Origin: Bhargavaea beijingensis
GTDB lineage: Bacteria; Bacillota; Bacilli; Bacillales_A; Planococcaceae
Length of the DNA stretch: 64,000 nucleotides
Direction: 5' to 3'
NCBI RefSeq assembly: GCF_900101985.1
Contig: NZ_FNAR01000005.1
Location: 108,140-172,139 of the forward strand
The translations under genes and the position numbers were made by a program. Shown here piece by piece: positions 1 through 8,691 of the stretch (position 1 is its first letter; each line of letters starts with the position of its first letter). Under the pieces are notes generated by a model that searched no databases, was not told the origin of the DNA, and saw only the letters and a list, made by a program, of their open reading frames with translations.

Positions 1-1337
1 CTGAAGGAGCCATCGCCTTCCTCGTAAAACAGGAGCAATGCCTTGGAACTGATAGGCATCGTCAGGCAATAGTTCATGCCGATCAGCCCCAGGAACACGG
101 CGGCGGCCGGATCGGCGCCGATGCTTCTGGCAGTCAGGATCAGCGTCGGCACCAGCACCACGGCACGGGTGGTGTGCGAGGTGATATAGAGGTGGCTCGA
201 TACCGTTACCGCGGCAAGGATGAGGACAAGCAACCACTCGGGGGCCTGGCCGGCAGCCAGAAGCAGTCCGGAAAGCTTTTCTTCGGCCTCACTGACGACG
301 CCTGTCTCGATCATGGCGGTGCCGAGCGCCGTGGCAGCGGCTACAAAGAGAATCAGATTCCAGGAAACTGACCGGACCCCGTCTTTGAATGACAGAATCC
401 CATAACAGGGGGCCATCGCCAAAGCGGCTCCTGCCACCGTCACAAATGCAATTCCGTAGCCATGGAGGCCGTCCGTCATCCAGCCGATCAGCATGACAGT
501 AATCAGAACGAGTGTCCGCTTTTCCGGATCGGTTATTTTTTCCGGTGCGGGCAGTCCGTCCTCCGGAACCCGGGCCTCCGTTTCTTCTTTCGGCCACATC
601 GTCAGCCTGATGGCCAGGACAGTGACCGCTGTTGCCGCCGCCGCAAACGGAACCCCCCAGACAAGCCAGTTGACAAAAGAGATCGATTGTCCGGAAGCCG
701 TTTCAAGCAGTCCAATCCCGATCAAGTGTGAACCCGCTCCCAGAAGTGTTGCGGAGGTGCTCATCAGGATCACCGAAGGGGCAAGGACCGAAAGAACCTG
801 CCGTTCCCTGGAAGAAAAGCGGCTGCCGAGCTGGTTGAGAATGGGTCTGGCAAGCGCTGCCCGCCCGGACGTGGACGGGATGAAAAACGAGGTTGCGAAA
901 AGCAGTGCGGCCAGCGAATTCAGCAGGCTGCCTTTTTTTTCGAAGCGGCGAAGTGCCGAATAGGTCAGCCGGTCCGCAAGTCCCGAACGCGTAAAAGCTT
1001 CCCCGATGATGAAAGCCCCGATCATCAGCCAGACAACAGGCTCGGCCAACGACTGATAAAGCAGATCCGGTTCACTCGCTTTCATCAGGATGATGAAGAG
1101 GACGAGGGAGAGGGCCACATACCCTGCGGGAATCCGGGTGGCGGCCCATAGGGTCATGGCAGACAAAAACGCAAAAAGGGCTACTTTGGCCTCATATCCG
1201 AGGCTGCCGGCCGGAATGATCAGTGCGGCATACAGCAGGTGAAGACCGGAAACCACAAGTGCCGGACCCGGTATTTTTTCGAACGTTTTTCTTGGCCATG
1301 ACCTCTGCTTGCGGTGAAGTTCCGCACGGGTGGTCAT
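1..1337 (-). CDS. SLC13/DASS-family anion transporter (C-terminus cut by window edge)
   Basis: Open frame running off the left edge; 445 codons are visible from the ATG at 1337. The translation is a polytopic membrane protein with many hydrophobic helices; it contains LMIGAFIIGEAF and SFFIPSTSGRAALARPI, the latter resembling the Ser/Thr-Asn-Pro type hairpin loops of divalent-anion/sodium symporters. I infer a carboxylate or sulfate-type carrier of the cytoplasmic membrane. Its ATG overlaps the stop of the glycerate kinase by 4 bases (ATGA), so the two are translationally coupled and the substrate may be glycerate or a related organic acid. Family assignment is good, substrate is not determined. 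Confidence 0.75.
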   Translation of the reverse strand, partial: MTTRAELHRKQRSWPRKTFEKIPGPALVVSGLHLLYAALIIPAGSLGYEAKVALFAFLSAMTLWAATRIPAGYVALSLVLFIILMKASEPDLLYQSLAEPVVWLMIGAFIIGEAFTRSGLADRLTYSALRRFEKKGSLLNSLAALLFATSFFIPSTSGRAALARPILNQLGSRFSSRERQVLSVLAPSVILMSTSATLLGAGSHLIGIGLLETASGQSISFVNWLVWGVPFAAAATAVTVLAIRLTMWPKEETEARVPEDGLPAPEKITDPEKRTLVLITVMLIGWMTDGLHGYGIAFVTVAGAALAMAPCYGILSFKDGVRSVSWNLILFVAAATALGTAMIETGVVSEAEEKLSGLLLAAGQAPEWLLVLILAAVTVSSHLYITSHTTRAVVLVPTLILTARSIGADPAAAVFLGLIGMNYCLTMPISSKALLLFYEEGDGSF

Positions 1338-2527
1338 TGTGCAGCACCTCCGTAAACCGCCCTGCTTTTCGCGGCGATTGATAGGCCGATGGCAATCTGC
1401 CGGATGACGCACTCCGTCGTGTCTTCAATCCATTTCGGGGCTTTCAGGATCGATTTCTCCAGTGTTGTCGGCTTCTGGATGATGCTCATGTACGCATCGA
1501 TGCCGGCATCGTAGTTCAGATTTGCCCCTTTGCCGATTGTCCCGGCGATGGCGACAACCGGGATATTGTACTGCTTGGCGATCCGGGCAACTTCAGCCGG
1601 AATCTTGCCATCAGGCGTCTGGAAGTCGAGGCTTCCTTCAGCAGTGATGACGAGATCCGCATCCGCAACGACACGCTCCATATTGATGTATTCGCGGATG
1701 ATGTCAAAGCGGGAATGCAGTCGGGCGCCTGTGAAGGCGGTGAGCCCCGCGCCAAGCCCGCCCGATGCGCCGCTTCCAGGCTGGAAACGCACATCTTTGC
1801 CGAGTGCATCCATGATCATTGCGGCATAGTGCTCAAGTGCAGCAGCCAGTTGTCCGACCTGCTCGGGTGTCGCGCCTTTTTGCGGGCCGAATACATGGGC
1901 GACACCGCGTTCTCCGCACAAAATATTCCGGTAGTTGCAGGCCACATCAATGTTGACCTGCTCCAGGCGGGGATCAATGCCGGAAATGTCGATCCGTTTT
2001 GCCCGGAAGAGATCGCCGCCCCCTCCGATGGAAACAGGCAGGCCATGATGATCGAGAAAGCGGACACCGAGTGCCTGGGCCATCCCGGCGCCGCCATCCG
2101 ATGTTCCGGAATCCCCGCATCCGATCAAAATGCGCTCTGCGCCCGTGTCCAGTGCCGAGCGGATCAGCTCACCGACACCATAGGTCGTGGTCAGCAGCGG
2201 ATTCCTCCTGTTAGGCGGGACGAGGGAAAGCCCGGCGACCGCAGCCATTTCGATCACTGCCGTCTTGATTCCATGTTCAGTAAAGAGCCCGAAATGGCTT
2301 TGAACGGGTTCCCCCACAGGTCCGGTGACAGTTCGGCAGACCAGCTTTCCGCCTTTCAGCTTTGTGATCGCCTTCGCGAAACCTTCCCCGCCATCGACCA
2401 TCGGCAGCATTTCCACATGGATCCTGCTACCGGCCCGCTTGGCACCTCTTGCCATCGCTTCTGCCACTTCTTCTGCTTGCATGCACTCTTTAAATCCTGA
2501 AGGGACCATCACAATGTTCATCTCCAT
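1334..2527 (-). CDS. Glycerate 2-kinase (GarK/GlxK family)
   Basis: Phosphorylates D-glycerate with ATP, feeding glycolysis. The 397-residue protein begins MEMNIVMVPSGFKECM and carries the family blocks MVDGGEGFA, IEMAAVAGLSLVP, GCGDSGTSDGGAGMAQALG and ASGGLGAGL, and ends at a length typical of the family. An upstream in-frame ATG at 2602 exists, but GGGAGG lies seven bases before the ATG at 2527, which I chose. The stop overlaps the start of the downstream anion transporter, suggesting a two-gene uptake-and-use operon. In B. subtilis the homologue is GlxK (YxaA). Confidence 0.9.
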   Translation of the reverse strand: MEMNIVMVPSGFKECMQAEEVAEAMARGAKRAGSRIHVEMLPMVDGGEGFAKAITKLKGGKLVCRTVTGPVGEPVQSHFGLFTEHGIKTAVIEMAAVAGLSLVPPNRRNPLLTTTYGVGELIRSALDTGAERILIGCGDSGTSDGGAGMAQALGVRFLDHHGLPVSIGGGGDLFRAKRIDISGIDPRLEQVNIDVACNYRNILCGERGVAHVFGPQKGATPEQVGQLAAALEHYAAMIMDALGKDVRFQPGSGASGGLGAGLTAFTGARLHSRFDIIREYINMERVVADADLVITAEGSLDFQTPDGKIPAEVARIAKQYNIPVVAIAGTIGKGANLNYDAGIDAYMSIIQKPTTLEKSILKAPKWIEDTTECVIRQIAIGLSIAAKSRAVYGGAAQ

Positions 2528-2819
2528 TTTGATTCCTCCCGTTTCTTTTTCGTATGATTGCCACTTTAGCCGCCGAAGGGAAGAATCTACTGAGAGAATC
2601 ATGAGGAAACGATGAGAAGGGTAAAAATGGGGCTAATGGACCTGGAGGGAGGAGACGCAAATTGGCGCTTGCCTTAAACAGATGGACTAAAGGGTGGGGC
2701 ATGTGACTTTACTGCCATTCCTATGAGCGGGCAGAAGACGGGCGGAACATTCCAACATTTACACCAGCTTTACCTGAAATCCGGTATAATGGATAACAGT
2801 AGAGAGGGGGCCGATCCCG

Positions 2820-3611
2820 ATGATCCGGACGATTATTTTCGACTTGGACGATACGATTCTGTGGGACGAGAAAAGCATCCAGACGGCTTTCGACCGCACC
2901 TGTGAATTCGCGGCGGAAAAAGCCAAGGTGGATCCAAAAGATCTGGAGGAAAAAGTGCGTGAATCGGCACGGGAGCTTTATGCCTCGTATGATACATACG
3001 AATTCACCCAAATGATCGGCATCAATCCGTTCGAGGGTCTTTGGGGATCATTCGAAGATCCGGGCGATGATTTCCGCCGTATGCGCGACATCATCCGCAC
3101 TTATCAAAAAGACACATGGACAAAAGGGCTGAAAAAAGTCGGCGTGGAAGATTACGAACTGGCAAACGAACTGGTCGCCAAGTTTATCTCGGAGCGCCGG
3201 AAAGCGCCGTTTGTTTATGACGAATCGTTCGAGGTACTGGAATCCTTGAAAAAAGACCACAGGCTGGTCCTTCTCACAAACGGCGCGCCGAGCCTGCAAA
3301 ACGAGAAACTGACCATCACGCCGGAGATTTCACAGTACTTCGACCTGATCGTCATCTCGGGCGACTTCGGCCGCGGAAAACCGGATGCTTCCATTTTCCA
3401 TCATGTCCTTGAGAAAACGGACACGAGGGCGGATGAGGCGCTCATGGTCGGTGACAACCTGATGACCGATATCCTCGGCGCAAACCGAGCCGGCATCCGC
3501 TCCGTCTGGCTGAACCGCAAAAGCAACGAACCGCACCCGGATGTGAAACCGGCCTACGAAATCAACCACCTTGGCCAACTCGACAACGTGATCTGTGACG
3601 CAGGCCGATAA
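2820..3611 (+). CDS. HAD-superfamily hydrolase, YjjG/HAD-IA type
   Basis: Small-molecule phosphatase of the haloacid dehalogenase superfamily, probably cytosolic and acting on nucleotides or sugar phosphates. The DxD nucleophile motif is at residues 8-10 (IIFDLDDTILW), followed by a long helical cap, motif II LLTNGAPS, the conserved lysine in GRGKPDAS, and the acidic motif MVGDNLMTDILGA. Length (263) fits the subfamily. GAGAGGGGG stands before the ATG. It is monocistronic by spacing. Substrate cannot be read from sequence. Confidence 0.85.
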   Translation: MIRTIIFDLDDTILWDEKSIQTAFDRTCEFAAEKAKVDPKDLEEKVRESARELYASYDTYEFTQMIGINPFEGLWGSFEDPGDDFRRMRDIIRTYQKDTWTKGLKKVGVEDYELANELVAKFISERRKAPFVYDESFEVLESLKKDHRLVLLTNGAPSLQNEKLTITPEISQYFDLIVISGDFGRGKPDASIFHHVLEKTDTRADEALMVGDNLMTDILGANRAGIRSVWLNRKSNEPHPDVKPAYEINHLGQLDNVICDAGR

Positions 3612-3763
3612 AGAAAGCGAGACCGCTGCCGGTCCCGCTTCAGATTTATAGAAAAGGCCCCCATAACATGAGGTAGCCGCATGATCGAAATGCCCGGTTA
3701 CCGAATTAAAGCGAAGAAAAGTGTATTCAAGGTTAAAAGACAAAATTCAGGAGCGACCTCGTT

Positions 3764-4363
3764 GTGCCTACTATTGAAGACGTAATTAAAGTGCATGAAA
3801 AAGTATCCGCTCTTTCTAATGCACCACTTGCCATAATCGCAGGAGCCATCTGGACTTTCATAGCCATCACATTTATTGTTTTTTTATTCAAAGAAAGAAA
3901 TAAGCTTTCATTAAAAGGTTTAATTTATAGCTTCTTTTCCTTAGTGATCTTATTTTCTGTAATAGGTTATTTATCTTTTACAATTAAAGACTATCAATTT
4001 TCTATGAATGAAAAGAAATGGGAAGAAAATTATTTGCATCCTTACCTCGAAGCGTTACCGGAAAAAAAAGAATACATACAGGATTTTTCTCAGGTTATAA
4101 ATCACAATGATGAAAATATAACTAAATCCAAGTATAGGGACAATGATGCACAACCGATCGTAGTCGAGATATCCAAGGACCCAGGCAGTGCCGAAAAAAA
4201 GATGCTTATCCAAGTAATTGTACAAAAAGAACAGATCGACCAAGCTTATCTCACTTATAAAATAATTGAGGAAGATATCTCAGATGAATACACAAAAGAC
4301 CAATATTACGAAACCGTTTTGCATATACCGAGCGATTATAAAATCATAGCTCCTACAAAATAA
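3764..4363 (+). CDS. Orphan membrane-anchored protein, AT-rich
   Basis: I do not recognise this 199-residue protein. It starts at GTG with CAGGAGCG upstream. Two hydrophobic helices lie near residues 22-44 and 52-73, followed by a charged, lysine- and glutamate-rich C-terminal domain of about 120 residues that would face either the cytosol or outside. The gene is markedly AT-rich and uses A/T-ending codons, unlike both neighbours, which suggests recent acquisition. A perfect hairpin follows at 4412-4450. A short alternative frame (3681-3785) overlaps its start and looks non-coding. Confidence 0.65.
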   Translation: MPTIEDVIKVHEKVSALSNAPLAIIAGAIWTFIAITFIVFLFKERNKLSLKGLIYSFFSLVILFSVIGYLSFTIKDYQFSMNEKKWEENYLHPYLEALPEKKEYIQDFSQVINHNDENITKSKYRDNDAQPIVVEISKDPGSAEKKMLIQVIVQKEQIDQAYLTYKIIEEDISDEYTKDQYYETVLHIPSDYKIIAPTK

Positions 4364-4411
4364 TGAGAATGTAAATATCCCCCATATAATATTGAGTGCT
4401 CAGGCTGCAGA

Positions 4412-4450
4412 CCAAACGGACCCGGAAGAAATCTTTCCGGGTCCGTTTGG
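4412..4450 (+). terminator. Strong hairpin downstream of the AT-rich orphan
   Basis: CCAAACGGACCCGGAA pairs with TTTCCGGGTCCGTTTGG around a short loop, giving about 16 base pairs. There is no long T-run after it, so it may act as a weak terminator or an RNA-stabilising 3' structure. Confidence 0.6.
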
Positions 4451-4506
4451 TCATTTCCAAAGATATTTAGCGTGCCTGCGCCCAAATGCAGTTTTGGTAA
4501 GCAAGG

Positions 4507-4590
4507 GCCCGCAGCGGAAATCCGGGGGATTTGATGGAAAAGAAAAAACTGCAGACAAAAGAGCAATGCACTCACTTTGTCTGCAGTCTG
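4507..4590. repeat. 84-bp dispersed element, copy A (contains serA terminator)
   Basis: Begins GCCCGCAGCGGAAATCCGG and ends TTTGTCTGCAGTCTG. It matches 75 of 84 positions, without gaps, in copy B at 11643-11726. Both copies sit just beyond the 3' end of a leftward gene. Confidence 0.8.
4540..4586 (-). terminator. Rho-independent terminator of the serine operon
   Basis: Read leftward: CTGCAGACAAA, a 16-base loop, TTTGTCTGCAG, then TTTTTTCTTTT. It lies about 40 bases past the serA stop and inside the 84-bp dispersed element. Confidence 0.85.
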
Positions 4591-4629
4591 GGTTTCCGCT
4601 TGCGGCGGGACCCTATTCTTTTTCCTCTA

Positions 4630-6252
4630 TTAAAGATCGATTGTCCGGACTGCGTGGATGTCTTCGATTTTGAGGAGCCGGCTGACTTCTTCGGGTTTGA
4701 CTTCATTGTCGACGGTGATCATCATGATTGCATCTCCGCCTTCAGCCGAACGGCCCACCTGCATGGTGGCAATGTTGATGTTTTCTTCCGCAAGCAAGGT
4801 GCCGACACGGCCGATCGCACCCGGCTGGTCCTTGTGCTTGATGAGGAGCAGGTGACCTGCAGGGACCACATCGACGACATAGTCATCCACTTTGACGATC
4901 CGTTCGCCGAGTCCGTTCAGCAGGGTGCCGGATACGCTGTGCGTCTCATCGCCGGTTTTCACTTCTACGGTGATCAGATGCTGGAAGCCCTTTGTCTGTG
5001 CAGATTTGTGCTCGGTGACCCCGATTCCGATCGAATCGGCGAGGTACTTGGCATTCACATCATTTACATGGGTGCCGAGGTTGCGCTTCAGAATTCCTTT
5101 CAGCGCATTGCGCGTGAGCGGGCGGACGTCGAATTCGGCCAGGTCGCCGGCATAGCGGATGTTCACTTCGGTCAGCGGCTTGTCGGCCAAGTGGGAGATG
5201 AACACCCCAAGGTCTTCGGCCAGGTCGAAGAACGGTCCGATCTTTGCAAGCACTTCCCGTGACACGGACGGCATATTGACCGGGTTGCGGACCGGCTGGC
5301 CATCGAAGAAACGGACGACGTCCCGGCCTACATCGATCGCGACGCTTTCCTGGGCCTCGATTGTGCTGGCACCGAGGTGAGGCGTGGCGATGACCTGCGG
5401 CAGATCGAGCAGCCGGTGGCCGGTGAACGGTTCAGTCTCGAATACGTCGAGCGCCGCGCCTGCGACTTTACCCGATTCGATGGCATCATAAAGCGCATCC
5501 TCGTCGATGATGCCGCCCCGTGCACAGTTGATGATGCGCACACCGTCTTTCATCTTGGCAAAACGGTCCGCATTGATCAGGTGCCGGGTTTCCTTCATGA
5601 GCGGTGTGTGGACGGTGATGAAGTCGGCTGCGGCCACCACTTCATCCAGCGTGCCGACTGCGATGCCCATTTCCTTGGCGCGCTCTTGTGTCAGGAACGG
5701 GTCATAGGCGATGACCGACATGCGCTGCCCCTTGGCGCGGCGGGCGACTTCCGCGCCGATCCTGCCAAGTCCGACGATGCCGAGCGTCTTTTCCTTGAGC
5801 TCGACCCCGACGAATTTCTTCCGGTCCCATTTGCCTTCCTTCAGAGAGAGGAAGGCCTGGGGGATGTTGCGGGCGAGGGCGGTCATCATGGCGATTGTAT
5901 GCTCAGCTGCGGAATTGGTGTTGCCGTCCGGCGCATTCACGACGATGATGCCGCGCTCAGTCGCCGCTTCCAGATCGATGTTATCGACGCCGACACCGGC
6001 ACGTCCGATGACTTTCAGGTTGCCGGCCGCTTCGATCACTTCGCGGGTCACCTGGGTCTGGCTGCGGACAAGAAGAGCATCCGCTTCTTTAACCGCCTTG
6101 ACGAGTTCCTCAGGTGTCATGCCGGTCTGGATCTTGAGTTCCACGCCTTCCGCTTCCCGGAGCGGCTGAAGCCCTTCTTCGCTGAGCGGGTCGCTGATCA
6201 GGATGATGGCGTTTTTCACTGCGGTTTCCTTTTCAGTCGCTGTATTCATCAT
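4630..6252 (-). CDS. serA: D-3-phosphoglycerate dehydrogenase
   Basis: Oxidises 3-phosphoglycerate to 3-phosphohydroxypyruvate with NAD+, the first step of serine synthesis. The 540-residue protein has the Rossmann motif GLGRIG at 161-166, the catalytic-domain signature INCARGGIIDEDAL, the active-site histidine in ATPHLGAST, an intervening ASB domain and a C-terminal ACT domain (KHKDQPGAIGRVGTLL) for serine feedback; this is the long Bacillus type. The ATG overlaps the aminotransferase stop by four bases, so the genes are coupled and share the T-box leader upstream. Confidence 0.97.
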   Translation of the reverse strand: MMNTATEKETAVKNAIILISDPLSEEGLQPLREAEGVELKIQTGMTPEELVKAVKEADALLVRSQTQVTREVIEAAGNLKVIGRAGVGVDNIDLEAATERGIIVVNAPDGNTNSAAEHTIAMMTALARNIPQAFLSLKEGKWDRKKFVGVELKEKTLGIVGLGRIGAEVARRAKGQRMSVIAYDPFLTQERAKEMGIAVGTLDEVVAAADFITVHTPLMKETRHLINADRFAKMKDGVRIINCARGGIIDEDALYDAIESGKVAGAALDVFETEPFTGHRLLDLPQVIATPHLGASTIEAQESVAIDVGRDVVRFFDGQPVRNPVNMPSVSREVLAKIGPFFDLAEDLGVFISHLADKPLTEVNIRYAGDLAEFDVRPLTRNALKGILKRNLGTHVNDVNAKYLADSIGIGVTEHKSAQTKGFQHLITVEVKTGDETHSVSGTLLNGLGERIVKVDDYVVDVVPAGHLLLIKHKDQPGAIGRVGTLLAEENINIATMQVGRSAEGGDAIMMITVDNEVKPEEVSRLLKIEDIHAVRTIDL

Positions 6253-7409
6253 TGAGGATCCCCTTTCCCTAGATAAATCTTCTGAGCGGCGGCAACGCCT
6301 TTGCCAAGCTCGATAGCCTGGCCTGCTTTTTGGATGCCGATTTCAATCATTGCGAGCGTCTGAAGTACATCGCCCGGGGAAGCATAGCCCATGTGGCCGA
6401 TCCGGAAGATGGCATCCTTCAGGTGTTCCTGGCCCCCTGCGACAATGAGATTAAATTCTTTCTTGAGGACGTTGCGCAGTTTGGCGGCGTCAAAGGCATC
6501 CGGCCGGACCGCCGTGACGGTCGGGGAGGCGTCTTCATCATTTGCCAGAAGCGGGATGCCGTGTGCCTTGAACGCGGCGCGCATCATGTCTTTCATCAGT
6601 TCGTGCCGGGCAATGACATTTCCGAACCCTTCTTCCTCGATCAGTTGGAGCGCCTGCTCCAGGCCGTAGAGGAGGGAAGTGGCCGGAGTGAACGGCGTCG
6701 AGTCCTTTTTCAGGTTGTCCCGGTATTTCGTGAAGTCGAGATAAAAACCACGTCGCGGATTTTCCTCGATCACCTTCCAGGCGCGATCACTGCAGGCGGC
6801 GAACATGAGGCCGCCCGGGAGCATCATCGCTTTCTGGGAACCGGTGACGAGTATGTCGATGCCCCATTGATCCATTTTCGATTCAACACCGCCGATGCAC
6901 GAAACGCCGTCGACGATAAACAGCGCTTCCGACTCGTCCCGGACAGCTTGCGCGATTTTTTCCACCGGATTCAAAACGCCGGTCGATGTCTCACAGAATG
7001 TGGCAAAGACCGCTTTGGAATCCGGATTTTCCCGCAACTTTTGCCGGACCTGTTCCGGCGAAACGGATTGTCCCCATTCCGTTTCGATCTCGTGGACGGT
7101 CACACCGTAAGCATCGAGAATCTTGACGAAGCGCCTGCCGAAGGCGCCGGTTACGGCAACAATGACTTCGTCGCCTTCGCCGACCGTATTGACGACCGCC
7201 GCTTCAAGTCCGGACGTCCCGCTTCCCGCGAAGATCATCACGTCCTGATCCGTGCCGAACACTTTCTTGAGTCCCGGACGGATGCGGCGGATCAGTTCGG
7301 CCGTCTCGCTGGCGCGGTGTCCGACCATCGGCTGTGCCATCGAGCGCTGCACGCTCGGCGGTACCGGAGTCGGTCCTGGAATACGAAGATACTGTTGGTC
7401 TTTCAGCAT
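6249..7409 (-). CDS. Class V aminotransferase, probable phosphoserine/serine aminotransferase of the serA operon
   Basis: PLP enzyme of the alanine-glyoxylate / serine-pyruvate aminotransferase group (386 residues). The Schiff-base lysine is K193 in TGSQKAMMLPGG and the N-terminus IPGPTPVPPSV is typical. GAGGAGG precedes the ATG. It is the first gene of an operon with serA behind a T-box with a serine-like specifier, so I infer that it supplies the transamination step to phosphoserine, replacing a classical SerC. The alternative is a glyoxylate- or ureidoglycine-linked transaminase (PucG-like). Family is certain, exact substrate is inferred. Confidence 0.85.
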   Translation of the reverse strand: MLKDQQYLRIPGPTPVPPSVQRSMAQPMVGHRASETAELIRRIRPGLKKVFGTDQDVMIFAGSGTSGLEAAVVNTVGEGDEVIVAVTGAFGRRFVKILDAYGVTVHEIETEWGQSVSPEQVRQKLRENPDSKAVFATFCETSTGVLNPVEKIAQAVRDESEALFIVDGVSCIGGVESKMDQWGIDILVTGSQKAMMLPGGLMFAACSDRAWKVIEENPRRGFYLDFTKYRDNLKKDSTPFTPATSLLYGLEQALQLIEEEGFGNVIARHELMKDMMRAAFKAHGIPLLANDEDASPTVTAVRPDAFDAAKLRNVLKKEFNLIVAGGQEHLKDAIFRIGHMGYASPGDVLQTLAMIEIGIQKAGQAIELGKGVAAAQKIYLGKGDPQ

Positions 7410-7441
7410 GTCTGTTTCCTCCTCGGTCTGATGAAATCAAT

Positions 7442-7490
7442 GAAAAAAGCCGTTCGTCCCCCTGCATTCTGCAAGGGGCGAACGGCTTTT
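7442..7490 (-). terminator. T-box regulated terminator
   Basis: Read leftward: AAAAGCCGTTCG-CCCCTTGCAG, short loop, CTGCAGGGGG-ACGAACGGCTTTTTTC. It lies between the T-box motif and the aminotransferase start, so uncharged tRNA would switch it off. Confidence 0.9.
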
Positions 7491-7708
7491 AGCCACGCGG
7501 TGCCACCCTCATTCGCCACCGGGATCCGGCGGCCTTCGTTGACATGGATAACGGCCATGGCCGGACGGGCTTACTTGGTTCAGCCCGCCAATATCAGGAG
7601 CGGAACGTCAGGGGGGGAACCGCCGGTTCGCACCATCCACCGGCTCTCTTGGGATTCCCGATCCCGAACGCATGTCTCCTTCAAAATTGTTGAACGATTT
7701 CTTAAGTT
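7443..7708 (-). promoter_or_regulatory. T-box leader, probably serine-specific
   Basis: The minus strand holds the T-box core AGGGTGGCACCGCG (complement of 7496-7509), the stem I landmark AGAGAGCCGG, GGTGCGAACCGG of the apical part, and a terminator. In the position where the specifier loop should be, the leader reads CCGCTCCTGA, so the specifier codon is probably UCC (Ser). That agrees with the downstream serine genes. tRNA-Ser sensing would couple serine starvation to operon transcription. Confidence 0.9.
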
Positions 7709-7714
7709 GTGACT

Positions 7715-7742
7715 ATCATAACACGCTGAAAACACATGTCAA
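7715..7742 (-). promoter_or_regulatory. Sigma-A promoter of the serine operon
   Basis: Leftward TTGACA, 16-base spacer, TATGAT, ending a few bases before the start of the T-box leader. Confidence 0.85.
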
Positions 7743-8016
7743 CCCATTATTCGTGTTTTGGAGTAAAGTTTTTTTATTGAACCGTTTTTGTAAGGGTTTC
7801 CAATCAAAAAACATATCTTTTTCGGATATTAACGGATAAACGTTCGGATTTAGAAAGTGGGATCTTGACTGGCGCCCGCCGGCATTGCGCATTCAGTCCA
7901 TTTGCTCTCTGCCGTCTTATTTTTCCCGTCGATCTGAATCCGTTGGCTTGAATTGCCGTGAAGGGGGAATACCAAGAAAGACAAGAGGATTTTACAGGCG
8001 AAAGGAGATTATCACG

Positions 8017-8643
8017 TTGGAAAATGTCATTGTAGGTTACTTTAGCGAGGAGCAGGCCGCGCTTGACGCTTTGGCAAAGCTGGAGAGTATGCAGACTGCG
8101 GGCGGGGAGACGCAGATTGCGCAGGTCGGCATCTTCAGGAAAGACCATGGAATGATCAGCCTGCGCCGGTCCTTCGATTCGGGGGCGGAAGCGGATGAAT
8201 CCTTTATTGGCGGAATCATCGGGGGCATTGCAGGAGTTATCGCAGGGCCGGTCGGAACGTTGCTCAGCGTAGGGGTCGGAGGTTCTGTCGGTACAGAGGA
8301 AAATGCTTCTCACATGCTGCCTGACGCCAACCTTTTCTGGTCGATGACGCTGCGGATGAAGGACGAGCATATCGCCATCGTTGCGGTTGTGCAGGAATTG
8401 GAGCAGAAGCCGCTTGATCAGTTGTTCGGGGGCTATGAAGTGGTCACCGAGCGGTTCGGCGCTGCGGAAGTACTGGAGGAGATTGAGCACGCCCGAAATC
8501 TTCAGGACCGGCTGGAAAAAACCGTCCGCGACGAACTGACGGCAAAACGGACGGCCCTGCGCGACAAAAAAGTGCAGGATTTGAAAGTGTCCTTGAAATC
8601 CGACTTTGCCAACCTGATGGCTGAACGGCAATCACTGCGTTAA
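8017..8643 (+). CDS. DUF1269-like protein with glycine-rich hydrophobic hairpin
   Basis: The protein of 208 residues begins at TTG with GAAAGGAG nine bases upstream; a longer frame from 7885 lacks a ribosome site. It opens with a ferredoxin-like beta strand (ENVIVGYFSEEQAALDALAKL), has a glycine-zipper segment (GGIIGGIAGVIAGPVGTLLS) near residues 67-90, a second alpha-beta unit, and a charged helical tail. This layout resembles DUF1269/general-stress membrane-associated proteins. Function unknown. A terminator follows and the gene stands alone. Confidence 0.75.
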   Translation: MENVIVGYFSEEQAALDALAKLESMQTAGGETQIAQVGIFRKDHGMISLRRSFDSGAEADESFIGGIIGGIAGVIAGPVGTLLSVGVGGSVGTEENASHMLPDANLFWSMTLRMKDEHIAIVAVVQELEQKPLDQLFGGYEVVTERFGAAEVLEEIEHARNLQDRLEKTVRDELTAKRTALRDKKVQDLKVSLKSDFANLMAERQSLR

Positions 8644-8652
8644 CCATAAATC

Positions 8653-8689
8653 ATCCGGCACGCTCCATACAGGCAGCGTGCCGGATTTT
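8653..8689. terminator. Bidirectional terminator between convergent genes
   Basis: ATCCGGCACGCT pairs with AGCGTGCCGGAT and is followed by TTTT on the plus strand. It separates the DUF1269-like gene from leftward tspO. Confidence 0.85.
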
Positions 8690-8691
8690 GC

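Noticed and set aside
1715..2500. 261-codon plus-strand frame
   Set aside because: Shadow of the glycerate kinase gene, whose conserved blocks are clear on the other strand.
3681..3785. 34-codon frame starting ATGATCGAAATG with GAGGTAG upstream
   Set aside because: It overlaps the beginning of the better-supported AT-rich gene in another frame and shows no recognisable features; kept only as a remote possibility of a leader peptide.
5377..7712. Long plus-strand frames (5377-6255 and 6330-7712)
   Set aside because: Antisense to serA and the aminotransferase and run across the T-box leader; no ribosome sites and no recognisable domain.
7804..8631. 275-codon minus-strand frame
   Set aside because: Antisense to the DUF1269-like gene, which has a good ribosome site, terminator and glycine-zipper sequence.
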